DNA from: Apium graveolens
Lineage: Eukaryota; Streptophyta; Magnoliopsida; Apiales; Apiaceae
Length of the DNA stretch: 64,000 nt
Reading direction: 5' to 3'
Assembly (NCBI RefSeq): GCF_009905375.1
Contig: NC_133647.1
Span: forward strand, 6,200,294-6,264,293
Part shown: in pieces, positions 49,352 through 61,498 of the stretch
Layout: each line of letters begins with the position of its first letter
Position numbering within the stretch: position 1 is the first letter of the stretch
Made by a program: the position numbers and the translations under genes
The notes under the pieces: generated by a model
What the model saw: the letters and a program-made list of their open reading frames with translations, nothing else
What the model was told of the DNA's origin: nothing
Databases searched by the model: none

Positions 49352-52300
49352 GCTGATTATCTTATTTATTTTATCTTTATTTTCATTTTATTTTCTGAAA
49401 AATCAAGAACACTTTGGGGGTGAAATTTTATGCATAAACTTTGGTGGATGATTCTGGAGGCTATGGTAATCCGTTCTTGATGCTCTAATAGCCAAATTGA
49501 AGCCCTTTTCATGCTCTATCTGTTGATACGAACATCATCAACAAAGGTTGATTATTCAACTATTTTGATTTTTCAAGTTTATTGTTTAAATTCGATTTTG
49601 ATTCTTGAAGGACTGTTTGATGATTATGATTGTTGATTGTTGTTCCTGGGATCAATATGATCATTTTGATGTATAGGTTGTGTAGTTTTGATTCGATTTT
49701 AGTTAAAACCGGACTTTAAGTTTTGTTAGATTTTTCAATTCGAGTTTCTGGGTTTGATTTTGATTATCTGATGTTTGTAAGATCGTGAATAGCTTAGGTG
49801 TTAATTTATCTTCGTTTTGGTAGCAAAATCATAAGTTTTCGTTGAGTTTTGAGCAGAATCGAACTTCACCGGAAGTTTTCCGGTTTTTCACCGGTTTTAA
49901 TGGCGAATATCGCCGGAGAAGACGAACTGCGGTTCATTTGAAGCTAATGTTGATTGATTTGTTTTCTTGGAAGTGCATAGGATGATTTTGGTGCAGGAAT
50001 CGATTCGAACGATCCTTTTTTTGCCACGATCGGAACTGGCCGGAGTGGTGGTGGCCGACCGGAATCTGGGCAGAACTCCGACGAGTTCTTGCATGTTCTT
50101 GGCCGACCCGACTTCCCGACCCGTTTTATTCTAACACCCACCCGGTTTTAATCCTCAAAACTCATTTCCTGTTTTCCAGAATGTGTTTGTCTTTTCTTTT
50201 TAAATTTAATTCAAAATTCAAATTCTGTTTTTAAAAATCATTTCTTTTAGATTTTAAAAATCATTTAGTTAATATTTTTAAATCCTAAAAAATATTTTCT
50301 TAATTATTTTAAATTTTAAAAATTATTTCTTTTATTATTTTCAAAAATCCATATTTGTTTTATTTATTTATAATTTTTTAAATTAATTATTTATAGATTT
50401 AATTAATTGGTTAATTCATTTAATCAATTAATTTTATTTATAAATAGTTAAATAAAATAATTTTTTTTATAATTAATTTAGATAAATCCTAAAAAAATTG
50501 TTTTTGAGATTTTAAAAATTATATTTTGGTATTTAAAAATCAATTAATATTATTATTAATTGATTTATTCCTAATAATCTTATTTTATTCGTAATAAATA
50601 AACCGTTCGTCCGTTTAATACGAAACGAACGCGTACAGACACAGAAAAATATTCTGCTTTCATTAAAAATACTTTTGAGACCCAAATCCTTTTGTTTCGA
50701 AAGGTCGCTTGTTTTACGAATCATTCTGAGTCGATTTTTGATCGATAAATCATATTTTTTGACCCGATTTCAGTTTTAAACTTACCTAGTCTAACTTTTT
50801 GACGAACTGAGTCATAAGTGATATGAATTATATAATACGTGGATTATGTGCTTACGTGTTATATGAATTACGTGTGTAAGTGGGTCAATGGTCCTGTGTT
50901 GGATTGTCTTCTTTATGTGTGGGCTATCGTATGGGTAGACGATAGGATTTTGACGCGCAGTTCGTCGAGTTATTATCGTTTATACGATTAAAGTTATATA
51001 TTTTAATTATAGATGCGGATCATTCGAGTTGATCAGGACCAGATGGAATGGATGAAGACTAAAGTTGAATAGTATGGAATATTGAAGTGCAACACTCTAT
51101 GAGCAGCAGGCCAAATGATTAGTAGAATAAAGGCGGTGATGTTTTGAGACAGAATGTCAAGATAGATGTGTCGTTGCGAGTGTGACTAACTGCTAAAAAC
51201 CCAAAGGCAAGTATCCCTATCATCACTTATTGTTCAAGTGATATTTATTTTAAATCTTCTTATGCAAGTATTGTTTTCCCTATTCTCCGTTCGGAATAGA
51301 TAATTGTTTTACATATCGCTGAAGTAAATGATTCTGTTTATGCAAGTACTCTTCTGCTATTCTATGTTCAGAATAGCTAAGTGATTTTACTTATCAAATT
51401 ACTGGTTTTATAAATGTTTTGGATTTTGAGAAAGATGATTTGGTTGCGAATATTCCTACCCAAGTAAATGGGGGAATAAAATTATTTTGGGTTTCGAATA
51501 TTATGACCCCTTCTCAATAAAAGGTTTTAAGATTGGATCATAATTACGTAAGTGACCGGGATGGACGGTGCAACGGAGGGCTATTTCTAAGTGTCATATG
51601 AAATATTATGACATAATTTTTGCCACAGACAGGTATATTGCCTTTTTATTTGAGTACTCGTGTTTTTGGGGTCATGTTTCTACGAATCATGACTCAGTGC
51701 TATCACACGGACTGATCAGCATGTGATAGTACGTCCGTCGGAGAATGATCCCAATCTAAATTATCATATCGTTTTTGATATTCATAGAATAAATGATTTA
51801 TCAACTGTTTCTGTTCTGGATAAAAGGTAAAATGCCATTTTGATTCAGTTTCTGCTTGATGTGGATATTTAGGTTGTTGTTAAATATCAAATATGGTATT
51901 AGTATAGATGATTAATATTGACTTCAGTATGGGATGTTGTGAGCATCAAAGTTCATATTGATATCTAATTTGATATGACAACAACATGAGTATTAATATC
52001 AAGAGTTCGGTTTTGAATAAAGTCGATGATTCAATCCATAATCATTCTTGTTATTGTTGTTTACGATATTTCCGTAAACACTGTTTTTACGAGTTTTATT
52101 CTCGTCAAGATTCAAAGTATTGCTGAAGCGTTTCGCTCGAAAATATCAAAAAGAGTTTTGAATACAGTGAGAAACAATTATCCGATTCTTTAATAAATTT
52201 TTTGTTTTAGCAATTATGTTTTTAAAATGATCTGCGCTATTGCAGTTGTTGGTTTTATATCAAAACGACCCTATATTTGCTACAATGATCTTGCTGAGCA

Positions 52301-52767
52301 TTTCTTTCGCTCATACTTGCCTGTTTTTAAATTTAACTTCCAGTGAGGATTAACTTGCGCTGTTTAGCCGCATAATTCGAGGAAGCAGAGAAGAAGCTTT
52401 TGGAAGGTGGTTGGTCCAGGGTTTGCGGACTAGTGTAAGTTTTATTGTATAAAGTTGTTTATATTATATTATATTATAATTGTGTATTTTGTAGTTGGGC
52501 CTAGTATACTTCTTTTCAAAGTTATACTAGCGGGTTAGTAGTGAATTGGAATTTGTTAAAAAGAGTTTTAAAAGAAAGTGAAAATTTGTTTGTGGAATTT
52601 GGATATCTTGTTTCTAGAACTGTAACCTTAAAAGATCTTGGAGTAGTTGGGGTCATAAATAATAATTATCTTCCGCTGGTATTTATTTATTGATTTAACA
52701 GGTTAATTTAGATTGAGGTTTTATAGTGACGACCAAATGCTCTTACCCCAGATTTGGGGGCGTTACA
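49352..52767 (+). repeat. Solo LTR I, right part
   Basis: No gene. AT-rich, ending in GATTTGGGGGCGTTACA, the same style of terminus as the element C LTR, followed directly by the GTTCA duplication. With 29462-30264 it forms an LTR of about 4.2 kb, to which no internal sequence or PBS is attached on either side. Some sequence may be missing at the F/G insertion site. Confidence 0.82.
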
Positions 52768-52772
52768 GTTCA
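52768..52772. repeat. Right target-site duplication GTTCA of solo LTR I
   Basis: Same 5-mer as 29457-29461, immediately after the LTR terminus GCGTTACA. Confidence 0.88.
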
Positions 52773-53544
52773 CCCCAAATGTCGGACGCGTCCCTGCCCC
52801 CCGAATGAGGATAACCCACCAGATAACAGGACAGGTGATCCCAAGCTCTTGGGTGCAAAGTGCAGGATGACTCCAAAGTTCTCCAACGAGGACAACCGTT
52901 GAATACAAGAACAGAGCTCCCAAAGCACACACCAAAGTTAACCCCACATCCCCAACGAGGATACCCGTTGAATACAGGAGGAGGCCTTCAATCATCAGGC
53001 ATAGCCTTGGAGGCCTTCAAGCTTTTCACGGACATCCCCTCCTTGACCGTCTCAAGGAGGAAATTCTTCAAAGAGTACCTGCAACAAACACGTTAGTAAA
53101 GATAGCTATCCATTGCTCCCTTCCAAGCATGCCTTTTTCCTGAATAATCCTCATGAGAATGCACTGACCATACACAGGGCGCGTCCTAACTTTTATGAAG
53201 CCTGTATTGGTTCCCCAACAACCACCTCTCACAGCATTCTATAGTGACAGGATGCGTCCTAATCAGGACGGGCGCGTCCTCCAGCTTATATTACCAAAAG
53301 ACCACAACTACCAGATATTTTCACCATCGTGGACGCGTCCACAATGCCTGGGCGCGTTCTACCCTTATCATATGCTTCCAAGCTTCCTTACTATCAGACC
53401 ATCCTCCACAAAACATCTCCTCAATTTTGGGCGCGTTCTGTGCTCTTAGACGCGTCCTCACCTTACTCAATGCAATACCGAGTTTGACCGTAATTCTCCC
53501 GTGTTTGACCCGCATTAATCCAATAACAAATTTTGGGTATAACA
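52773..53544 (-). repeat. Right portion (U3 side) of the 3' LTR of Tat element H
   Basis: Starts, on the minus strand, TGTTATACCC at 53544, directly next to a PPT, and continues at 29461 after removal of the inserted LTR I. It holds several GGACGCGTCC-type motifs and a degenerate direct repeat containing CCAACGAGGA and CCGTTGAATACA (52883 and 52953). Confidence 0.75.
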
Positions 53545-53560
53545 ACTACCCCCAAATTCC
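53545..53560 (-). other. Polypurine tract of Tat element H
   Basis: The minus strand reads GGAATTTGGGGGTAGT, directly before the LTR start TGTTATACCC. Confidence 0.75.
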
Positions 53561-53730
53561 ATTTGCAGTTAAAAACAAGACTGAAATTTTTATTTGAAGA
53601 GCACAAAAATTTGGATTGACCCATTTGTAATACATGAGGACGCGTCCTGTTTCCTAGATGCGTCAAACCTTTAGACATTCAATATCGACCGTTGCGTGAT
53701 AGCTGGTGTATACGTCAGCATCCTTCTCTT

Positions 53731-53738
53731 TATAAATA
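53731..53738 (+). promoter_or_regulatory. Candidate promoter (TATA box) of the antisense gene in Tat element H
   Basis: CTTTATAAATATCCC contains TATAAATA. Downstream is a leader with a plausible 5' splice site (CACAAG then GTACGT at 53889) and a plausible acceptor (TTCACAG ending at 54471) before the first good ATG at 54536. It is outside the LTR, so the antisense gene would not depend on the LTR promoter. Confidence 0.55.
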
Positions 53739-54535
53739 TCCCAAGACACAACCCCCATCAATACTTTACTTTCTTTCAAGAACCGCCATCGCCACCCTTT
53801 TAAGTAGGAGTCTTTAAGTTCAGAAATCCGGTGATTTATCCGGCCATTTCTCGATTTTCTCAGCTTAATCGAATCCCCAACTCACAAGGTACGTGACTCT
53901 TTCATTATTTCTTAATTTCATCGAACAAATCGTTCGTAATAGGCAAAACCCGTTCATATACTTCGCATACCCATGAACTGTTCTTCCTATTTTATTGTAT
54001 GTATATATGTATCTATCCGTAATAGGCCATTTTTTGCCTCTTTGATCTTGAACTAAATGTTTTTAGGGTTTAAATGAACTTCCCCCAAATTGATTATAGT
54101 CGATTAGAATTCCACTGCATTGTAACCATTTTGGACGCGTCTACCACTGTGGGCGCATCCTGTTGGTTATTTTTAACACAAATAGAGTAAATGCATTATC
54201 ATACTTAGGACGCGTCACCTTAGTTCATTTCATTCGATAGAATTTTTAGGACGCGTCCTCACGACACCTTCTCTTTTCCTTGCTTTTACACATTTTTAGT
54301 CTCTATTCTTTTATAAACATGGACGCATCCTCAAAGTTTTCTTCCTTCTTATCAGCTGGAGGACGCGTCTTTTTCTTCCCCTTTCCACCCATTCAAGGTT
54401 CTCAACAAGCGCCTTGGGATTTATTCCCTACCTTCTATTTTCTTTTCGCCCGAGCTCCCCGAAATTCACAGGACAAATTCTTTCCTTGGAGCAGAAACAT
54501 GCGTCTTTGAACTCCTCAAATCAAAAACATCAATC

Positions 54536-57290
54536 ATGTCAGATTCCAGTTCTGATTCTATGGATCACGTCCCTATAAGTTCGAGAATGAAGAAGAAATG
54601 ATTAAAACGAAAAGGAACTCCAATTCTCAATACTAGGGCAGCCATTGAAGATTGGTCTAATGATGAGATTGTACCCACAACCAACCAACAGCCCCTACGC
54701 ATGATTGTTTCAGATGAGGACGCGTCTCCCTCACAGGACACGTCTGCTTCTCAGGACGCGTCCCCTCTCAGCGTAAGCGAATTCGAAAAGAGGGTTCCTG
54801 ACCCTGATGTATATCCTGTGTCCCCTCAGAAATCCGATCCTCCCCTAAAATATTGGGAACCCTCAGATGTCGAAGTGGATTGTGATTGGACAACGCTGGG
54901 TGCTCTAACAGAACCAGAGAAAAATGCCCGGAGGAAAAAAGAAAACAAGCTAGCTTGTGTAGCCCTTGCCTCCACTGTAACTGACTTGGAGATCCAGTGG
55001 TGCATGAAATACTACGACATGGAGGGCATCTGGGTACACCCTCTTCGTACAATGAGGCCATACATTTTCAACATTGGGAATCAAAGGATCCCCAGAATGG
55101 TGCTCACACCAAAACTGATCTCTCTAGGCATAGGCGCGCCCTTACACCCGTTTATCAAGAGGATCCTAAGATGGTACGATGTAGCCCCTGTGCAACTATC
55201 CCCTAACTCTTACAAACTAGCTTGGGATTTGTATATGATGTATCACAACCTTGGACTGGGCGCGCCCTCTATGAAGAAGTTCAGCTTCTTCTACAGTATC
55301 AAAAAATCCATCCCAGGCTATCATTTCCTAGGCTATCATTTCCTTGTAGTCAATAAGTGGTTGAATAATAAAGGTTTCAACGAGGGGAAAATCAGCCATG
55401 AACGAGACTGGAAGGAGCCTTTCTTCTACATCTTTAATGTAAAGCGAGCCCATTTCCGTTTCAACCTTGAGCCCAATAAGTCCCACTCTTTGGACGTGTC
55501 CTGTAGTTATGACGCGTCCTCTTTCTTTTCCACATATCGTTATATTACTTACTTTTCCCCTTTTTTCTTCTAGACAAAAGGACCCAAAGAGAACTAAAAG
55601 GAAAAAAGAAGAAAAGAGCGGAGAAAGTCTTAAAATATGTTGAGGAGCATTTCAATCTCAATGATATGATCACAGAAGACAACCTCAAAATAGTGGGTGC
55701 GTTATCTGCCCGGGTTGGTTCTGTCTGCAAATTTCACGAGTTTCACAACGGAAAACCTGTACTTACAGCCTCAGAAAAGGCTAGGGGCCTCAGTGCCACA
55801 GAAGTGATTGAGATTGATACTAGTAAGCAATTTGATTTAGAACGAGGTAAGTACATATGAGAGAGGACGCATCATGTATCATTGGACGCGCCCAAAGCTA
55901 CAAATTTAGCTTCTCATTTCAAAAGTACCAACTCAACAAATTTTTTTAGGATGCGTCATATATATATCTGGCCATCCTCTTTCACGCACAACTTAATCTG
56001 ATTCGTAGATGTTTCCCACACCCTTATTTTTGGGTTTGGACGCGCCTTAGTCCTGGGACACGTCTTATTCTAACATTTAGAACTTATGTTATTTGCCTGT
56101 TACTTATATTTTCCCATAGTCCTCGTTACAGTCAATGTGTCCTTAGGTAGGACGCGTCGTAGGTTTAGGACGCGTCATCTTTGCTTTATTTGACATATAT
56201 ACATGCATTCCTCATGTCTTTGCATACATTTGGCATATCTTCATGCTTTTACGTGTCTTTATATTTTTCTTTTTTGACGCGTCTTTCTATTAGGACGCAT
56301 CATCTTATCTTGATATATCCATTAATGACACTTCTTATCATGTTTATGTCACATATATGACATCTCTACCCAAGAGGTTTGCCATTGGGGCCACCAAGAA
56401 GCTGAGGTCCAGGAAGCAGGCTCATGTGAAATCTGATCCAAAAGGCTAAGAGCCCCACCCCTGTTGTGACTCCTCCGCCTCCACCAAAAATTGCTGAAAC
56501 TACATTATTGGACATCCCTGAGAAGGAGAACGTGCCCTCAAAGTGTCAGAAGACTGTACCTGATGACCAATCCTTCGTCCTCAGATATTTGGGCGCGTCC
56601 TCGGCGGGTGCCTTCACAGAAGATGAAGTAAGGGGCTGGACTTTCAGAACCGAGCAGCAGACGAAGCAAGCCATGGTGAGGGCTGCATCTGAGCTTCATT
56701 TACATGCCATGCAAAGTGCCAACATGGCTGCCAGACTCAGGGCACGTCTTGTTGTCACTGACACTGCTAAAAGCCAGGATGAAGAAAAGATCAAACTTCT
56801 GGAAAAGAACACTGCCTTGCTTATCTAGGAGAAAGATGCTGAGATCAAGCGGCTCCAGGAAGACAGGACGCGTCTAGAGGGTGAAAAGGCGATGCTGGAA
56901 GGTAATGTCGCCTCTGTGGAGAAGGCCATAGAGAATGTTGTAGCCTTGAACTCCACCATGCTACTGGAGTTGGACACTTTAAATGATGACAGGTTGTATG
57001 GATGGAAGGAGGAGAAAACACTGGTTTACCAGAATGGTTTTGCTGTTGGTTTTGAAGAATGGTGTTCTGGGTTCATAGCCAATGACCCAGAATACACTTT
57101 TTCCAAGTTTGATGAAGACACCCAGAAATGGGTAAATGATTTCAGAATCAGGGCTGCAGATTCCATCAAAAACAAGAGGATCATACTTGGCTTGGAAGAG
57201 GATGACACGTCTCCTGCGCCTTCTCCACTTAATACTCAGCCTCCTCCACCAGGCAACCAGGATAAGCATCAGGACGCACCCCCAGACTAG
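54536..57290 (+). pseudogene. Antisense, intron-containing extra gene of Tat element H (putative gypsy-type transposon protein)
   Basis: ATG at 54536. The frame runs to about 55460 with one TGA (54599). It begins with an acidic Ser/Asp-rich tract partly made of motif repeats (DASPSQD, QDTSASQDASP). A domain with blocks like GAPLHPFIKRILRWY, LYMMYHNLGLGAPS and WKEPFFYIFNV follows, resembling the Pfam family 'putative gypsy type transposon' often found in extra ORFs of Tat elements. Next is a probable intron ending TTCTTCTAG (55573), an exon (55574-55846), and a clear GTAAGT intron (55847 to about 56374). The last part has a frameshift near 56440, a TAG at 56826 and a Leu/Lys/Glu-rich coiled-coil region, ending at TAG 57290. 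The role is unknown. The family match is from memory of motifs. Confidence 0.7.
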
Positions 57291-58265
57291 GACGCATCTT
57301 CATGTTTATTTTTGAATTTATTCTGAACTATCTCAAGGGTGTAGGCCCTTTTTAAGCCTTGCAAGTTGTAAACTTTGACTTATTATTTTCTGGATTTCAT
57401 CTACCTGTACTTTTCATAAGGCTTTCCTTTCTTAATTACCTCCAGATGCATTCTTTTACTTTCTTAATCTTGCTTTCTCATAAATATGGGCGCGTCCTAC
57501 GCTGAGGACGCGTCGCCTTTGAAATCTTGTTATTCTTTTTACTATCACAGGTTAAGTAGATGTCCTTAATGGGCGCCTCCTCGTTAATTGGACGCGTCTT
57601 TGTTTGTTTTATTTTTGAATTGTCTGGATAATATATTCTTAATGAGCATGATATCATGCTATACTCGTGTATTTAGATAAGGCATAAAGCATGAGGGGCG
57701 CGTCCTAGTGCCTGGACGCGTCTACCCTTTATTTTTGAAGATATTTTTAACCTCTCAGACTGGACGCGTCCTTCTATAGGACGCGTTCTTGTTTTCAGTT
57801 ATGAAGTACATAATTAAATGAGCGTAAAATTTAGAGGAGCATCAACCAAGATTAGTTGGGCGCGTCCTTAGACACAAGACGCGTCTTAGTTTCATTTTTA
57901 CTTGAGTTCTATTGTTCCCTATACGAATCATTGCTTCCACAAATATATATACAGAACTACTTCTTAGGGCGCGTCCTGTGGATAGGATGCGTCATACGGC
58001 AAAACAAATCAACAAGTAAATAGCCTTTGGAAAATTTCAAAGTTTTTATTAATAATGCGCTCTGGTGTCAAAAAGTGCACCAGTCCCACGGCTACTATGC
58101 TCTGTGGGGAATTTATTTGAAAAAATGATCCTTCAATCAGTTCCAAGGTAAGTAGTACATGGACTACCCCCCTAGGCTAAGAGGAATTTTATTGCTTCTA
58201 GTCTATAATCTGGGCACAACCCTAAGTATATAATAAAAAGTTATGTAAGGGGCCAAAGCCGCGCC
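57291..58265. repeat. Motif-rich spacer between the antisense gene and pol of Tat element H
   Basis: No gene. The region where the antisense transcript and pol converge. It contains six regular GGGCGCGTCC ... GGACGCGTC pairs between 57489 and 57990, 60-110 bp from one pair to the next, in AT-rich DNA. The motif stops about 270 bp before the pol stop codon. Confidence 0.8.
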
Positions 58266-61200
58266 TTACTGATAATACTTTCGGAGATGTTCCACGTTCC
58301 ACGCTCGCGGAACCAGCTTTCCTTCCATATCCTCAAGGTGATAAGTGCCTTTCCACAAGATTGCTTTTATCTTGTACGGTCCTTCCCAATTAGCTCCAAA
58401 CACTCCATGCTGGGGATTCTTTGTGTTTGGCATCACCTTCCTGAGCACCAAATCTCCTACCTTCAGCAGCTGTCCCTTTACCTTCTTGTTATAGTACCTT
58501 GCAGCACGTTGTTGATATGCCGCAAGCCTCAGCTGAGAATTTTCCCTCATTTCTTCCAAAAGATCCAAATGAAGCCTTTGATTAACCTCTGCATCTTCCT
58601 CCGTGTAACGATCTCTGCAAAGCGATCCTGAACCAACTTCCACAGGGACCATAGCTTCATAACCGTAAGTTAGCATAAACGGAGTTTCTTCTGTAGTAGA
58701 TCGTGGGGTGGTGTTGTAGGACCACATTACTTTTGGGAGTCTTCAGGTCAATTCCCTTTGCGCTCTTCCAGTTTGGTCTTGAGGATATGCTTTATTATTT
58801 TATTCACAGCCTCTGTCTGCCCATTGCTTTGAGGATGATAGAACACTGCAAACTCCTTCTTGATTTCAAGATCCTCACATAACTGTCGCAACTCCTTGCT
58901 GTCAAACTGCTTTCCGTTGTCAGACACAAGTTTGTAAGGGATTCCAAATCTGCACACGATTGAGTTGAAGATAAAATCTCTGATTTTCTTTGCGGTGATA
59001 GTCGCCAATGGCATAGCTTCTACCCACTTAGTAAAGTAATCAACCGCAACCATTACATACTTGACATCCCCTTTAGCCTTGGGCAGTTCTCCGATAAGAT
59101 GTATTCCCCATATGGCAAACGGCCACAGGCTTACCATAGATGTCAAGAGTGTCGCTGGCATAGATGAGTAGTTTGCAAAGCGCTGGCAGCGATCGCATGC
59201 TCTGACGAAATTCACAGCATCTTCTTTCATTATAGGCCAATAGTATCCTTAGCGCAAAACTTTCATCGCCAACGAGCTACCCCCCGAGTGATTGCCACAA
59301 ATTCCTTCATGCACCTCCCTTAAGATATAATTTCCTTCCTCTTCATCAACACATCTAAGCAGCGGTTGATTGAAGCCCTTCTTATACAGAATTTCATCGT
59401 ATACCACATACCTTGTAGCCTGATAGCGGAGTCGCCGAGCCTTGAACTTATCTTCGAGGAGTGTTCCCTTGTGAATATAAGCGAGAATGGGTGTCATCCA
59501 CGTTTCCTTCGGCACCTCATCCACTTGCATCATCTTTACCTCCGGGATACTAGGAATCTCATGGATTTCTAGGGGTATAGATCCCAACAACACAGCTTCC
59601 TGCTGCGACCCCATTTTTGCCAGGGCATCTGCGTTGTTGTTCTTCTCCCGCGGTACACATTCCAACCTAACTTCTCTGAACTTTTCAATCTGGCGCTGCG
59701 TGCATCTCAAGTACAATTCTGTCCGCGGTCCTCGAGCTTGAAACCCCCCATTCACCTGATTTACCATCAGCTCCGATTCACTCCTCGCAATTAGGTTTCA
59801 CACTCCCATTTCCAAAGCGATCTTTAGGCCATTAATCAATGCTTCATACTCTGCATCATTATTTGTTGCATAAAATTTGAAGTGAATTGCGCTCATCAGA
59901 TGATGGCCTTCCGGAGACACGAGTACTATACCCGCACCTCCTCCTCCATTGTTAACTACCCCATCCACATGCAAGATCCACCAGGGATGTGGAAATTTCT
60001 CCAAAGACTCCTCTACATGAGGAGGATGCAACATTACTAAAGCTCTGTCATCAATTGCAGAGTCAAATTCCAACAAGAAATCAGCTAAGGCTTGTCCTTT
60101 AATTGCTGTCCGGGGCATATATTCCAAATCAAACTGTCCCAACTCCACAGCCCACTTCAACATTCTCCCCGATGATTCCGGTTTGTGAAGGATTTGCCGT
60201 AGCAGGTATGCCGTACGGACTTAAACTCTATGGGCCTGGAAATATGGCCGTAATTTTCTTGATGCAAGGATCAGGGCATAAACCAGCTTCTCCATGCTTG
60301 TGTAGCGAGTTTCAGCGTCGTGCAACCGCTTGCTCACATAGTACACTGGTGACTGCTACCCATCTTCCTCTCTTACCAGAACAGTGCTGATTGAATACTC
60401 AGATACTACAAGGTACAGTATTAGAGATTCCCCATCTAAAAGCCTTTTCACATTCTGGTGTCCATACGAAGTCTTTCCCTGCCAACTTAATTGCTTTAAA
60501 GAATTCCTTGCATCTGTCGGATGATTTGGAAACAAATCGATTCAGCACGGCGATCCTCCCAGTTAAACTCTGCACCTGTTTTACATTGGTGGGTGATTTC
60601 ATATCCAACAACGTCTTGATTTTTGCGGGGCTGGCTTCAATTCCCCTATGATTAACAATGAACCTAAGAAACTTGCCCGACTCCATGCCGAATACACACT
60701 TTTGTGGATTCAACTTCATGCGAAACCTCCTTAGAATGTTAAACATTTCCATCAAGTGTCTGATATGGTCATTCGCCTCCTTGGATTTTAACAACATATC
60801 GTCCACATACAATTCCATAGTTCTCCCAATCTAATTTTTGAACATCATATTCACCAACTGCTGATAAGTTGCGCCAGCGTTAACCAAACCAAACGACATT
60901 CCTATGTAGCAGTATAGCCCCCTGTCAGTGATGAAGGACGTATGCTCTTGATCGGGACCATACATGGGAATCTGATTGTAACCAGAGTATGCATCCATAA
61001 AACTTAGCAAGGCATGTCCTGCCGTCGCGTCAACCAACTGATCAATTCGTGGGAGCAGGAAGCTATCCTTTGGACATGCCTTGTTGAGATATGTGAAATC
61101 TACACATGTCCTTCACTTCCCGTTCGGCTGTTTCACAAGCACTGGATTTGCAAGCCATTCGGGGTAGAAGAATTCTTTGATCAACTCCACTTCCAACAAC

Positions 61201-61498
61201 CAGTCTACTCCTTTTTTAATGCTATCGCCCTTTCCCCGCTCACCGGGCAACGCTTCTGACGTATGCCCGTATAATTTGGGAAGATGTTCAACCGATGACA
61301 CATTACTCCTGGGTCAATTCCCACCATGTCTGAATGACTCCATGCGAAGACATCAAGATTTGCAATCAAGAAGCGGGTAAGGCTTTCCCTCATTTCATCA
61401 CTTAGTTGGGATCCCACTTTCAAAACCTTGCTTGGGTCATCTTTGTCGACCGGAGCATGCATTGTATCTTCGGCCGGCCCCATTTTCTCGGCGGGCAT
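58266..61498 (-). pseudogene. pol of Tat element H: RT, RNase H, second RNase H, integrase
   Basis: Read through many breaks. RT N-terminal (61498-61113); RT core with LVDATAGHALLSFMDAYSGY (61037-60831) and YVDDML (60818 on); RNase H around 60350-60180 (block VYYVSKRLHDAETRY); second RNase H with WILHVDGVVNNGGGGAG (60163-59249); integrase zinc site with CDRCQRF and catalytic blocks (59230-58748); C-terminus ending NVEHLRKYY at 58266. In the first catalytic block (WGIHLIGEL) His stands where Tat integrases have Asp. At least six stops or frameshifts. The gag and protease that should precede it are absent. Confidence 0.9.

Larger units (their letters stand above)
52785..57995. repeat. Dispersed palindromic motif GGACGCGTCC in Tat element H
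   Basis: About 45 exact or near copies (GGACGCGTCC, GGGCGCGTCC, GGACGCGTCT, GGACGCATC) by eye. Many are in pairs separated by about 20-30 bp, such as 57489/57510, 57696/57716, 57763/57778, 57859/57880 and 57969/57987. They lie in LTR, leader, intron, exon and spacer sequence, and stop at the pol boundary (58266). The consensus is its own reverse complement and contains MluI-like ACGCGT with two CpGs. Confidence 0.9.

Noticed and set aside
49897..50141. Short minus-strand ORFs at 49897-50141 as a host gene
   Set aside because: They lie within solo LTR I, overlap each other in different frames and show no recognisable domain.
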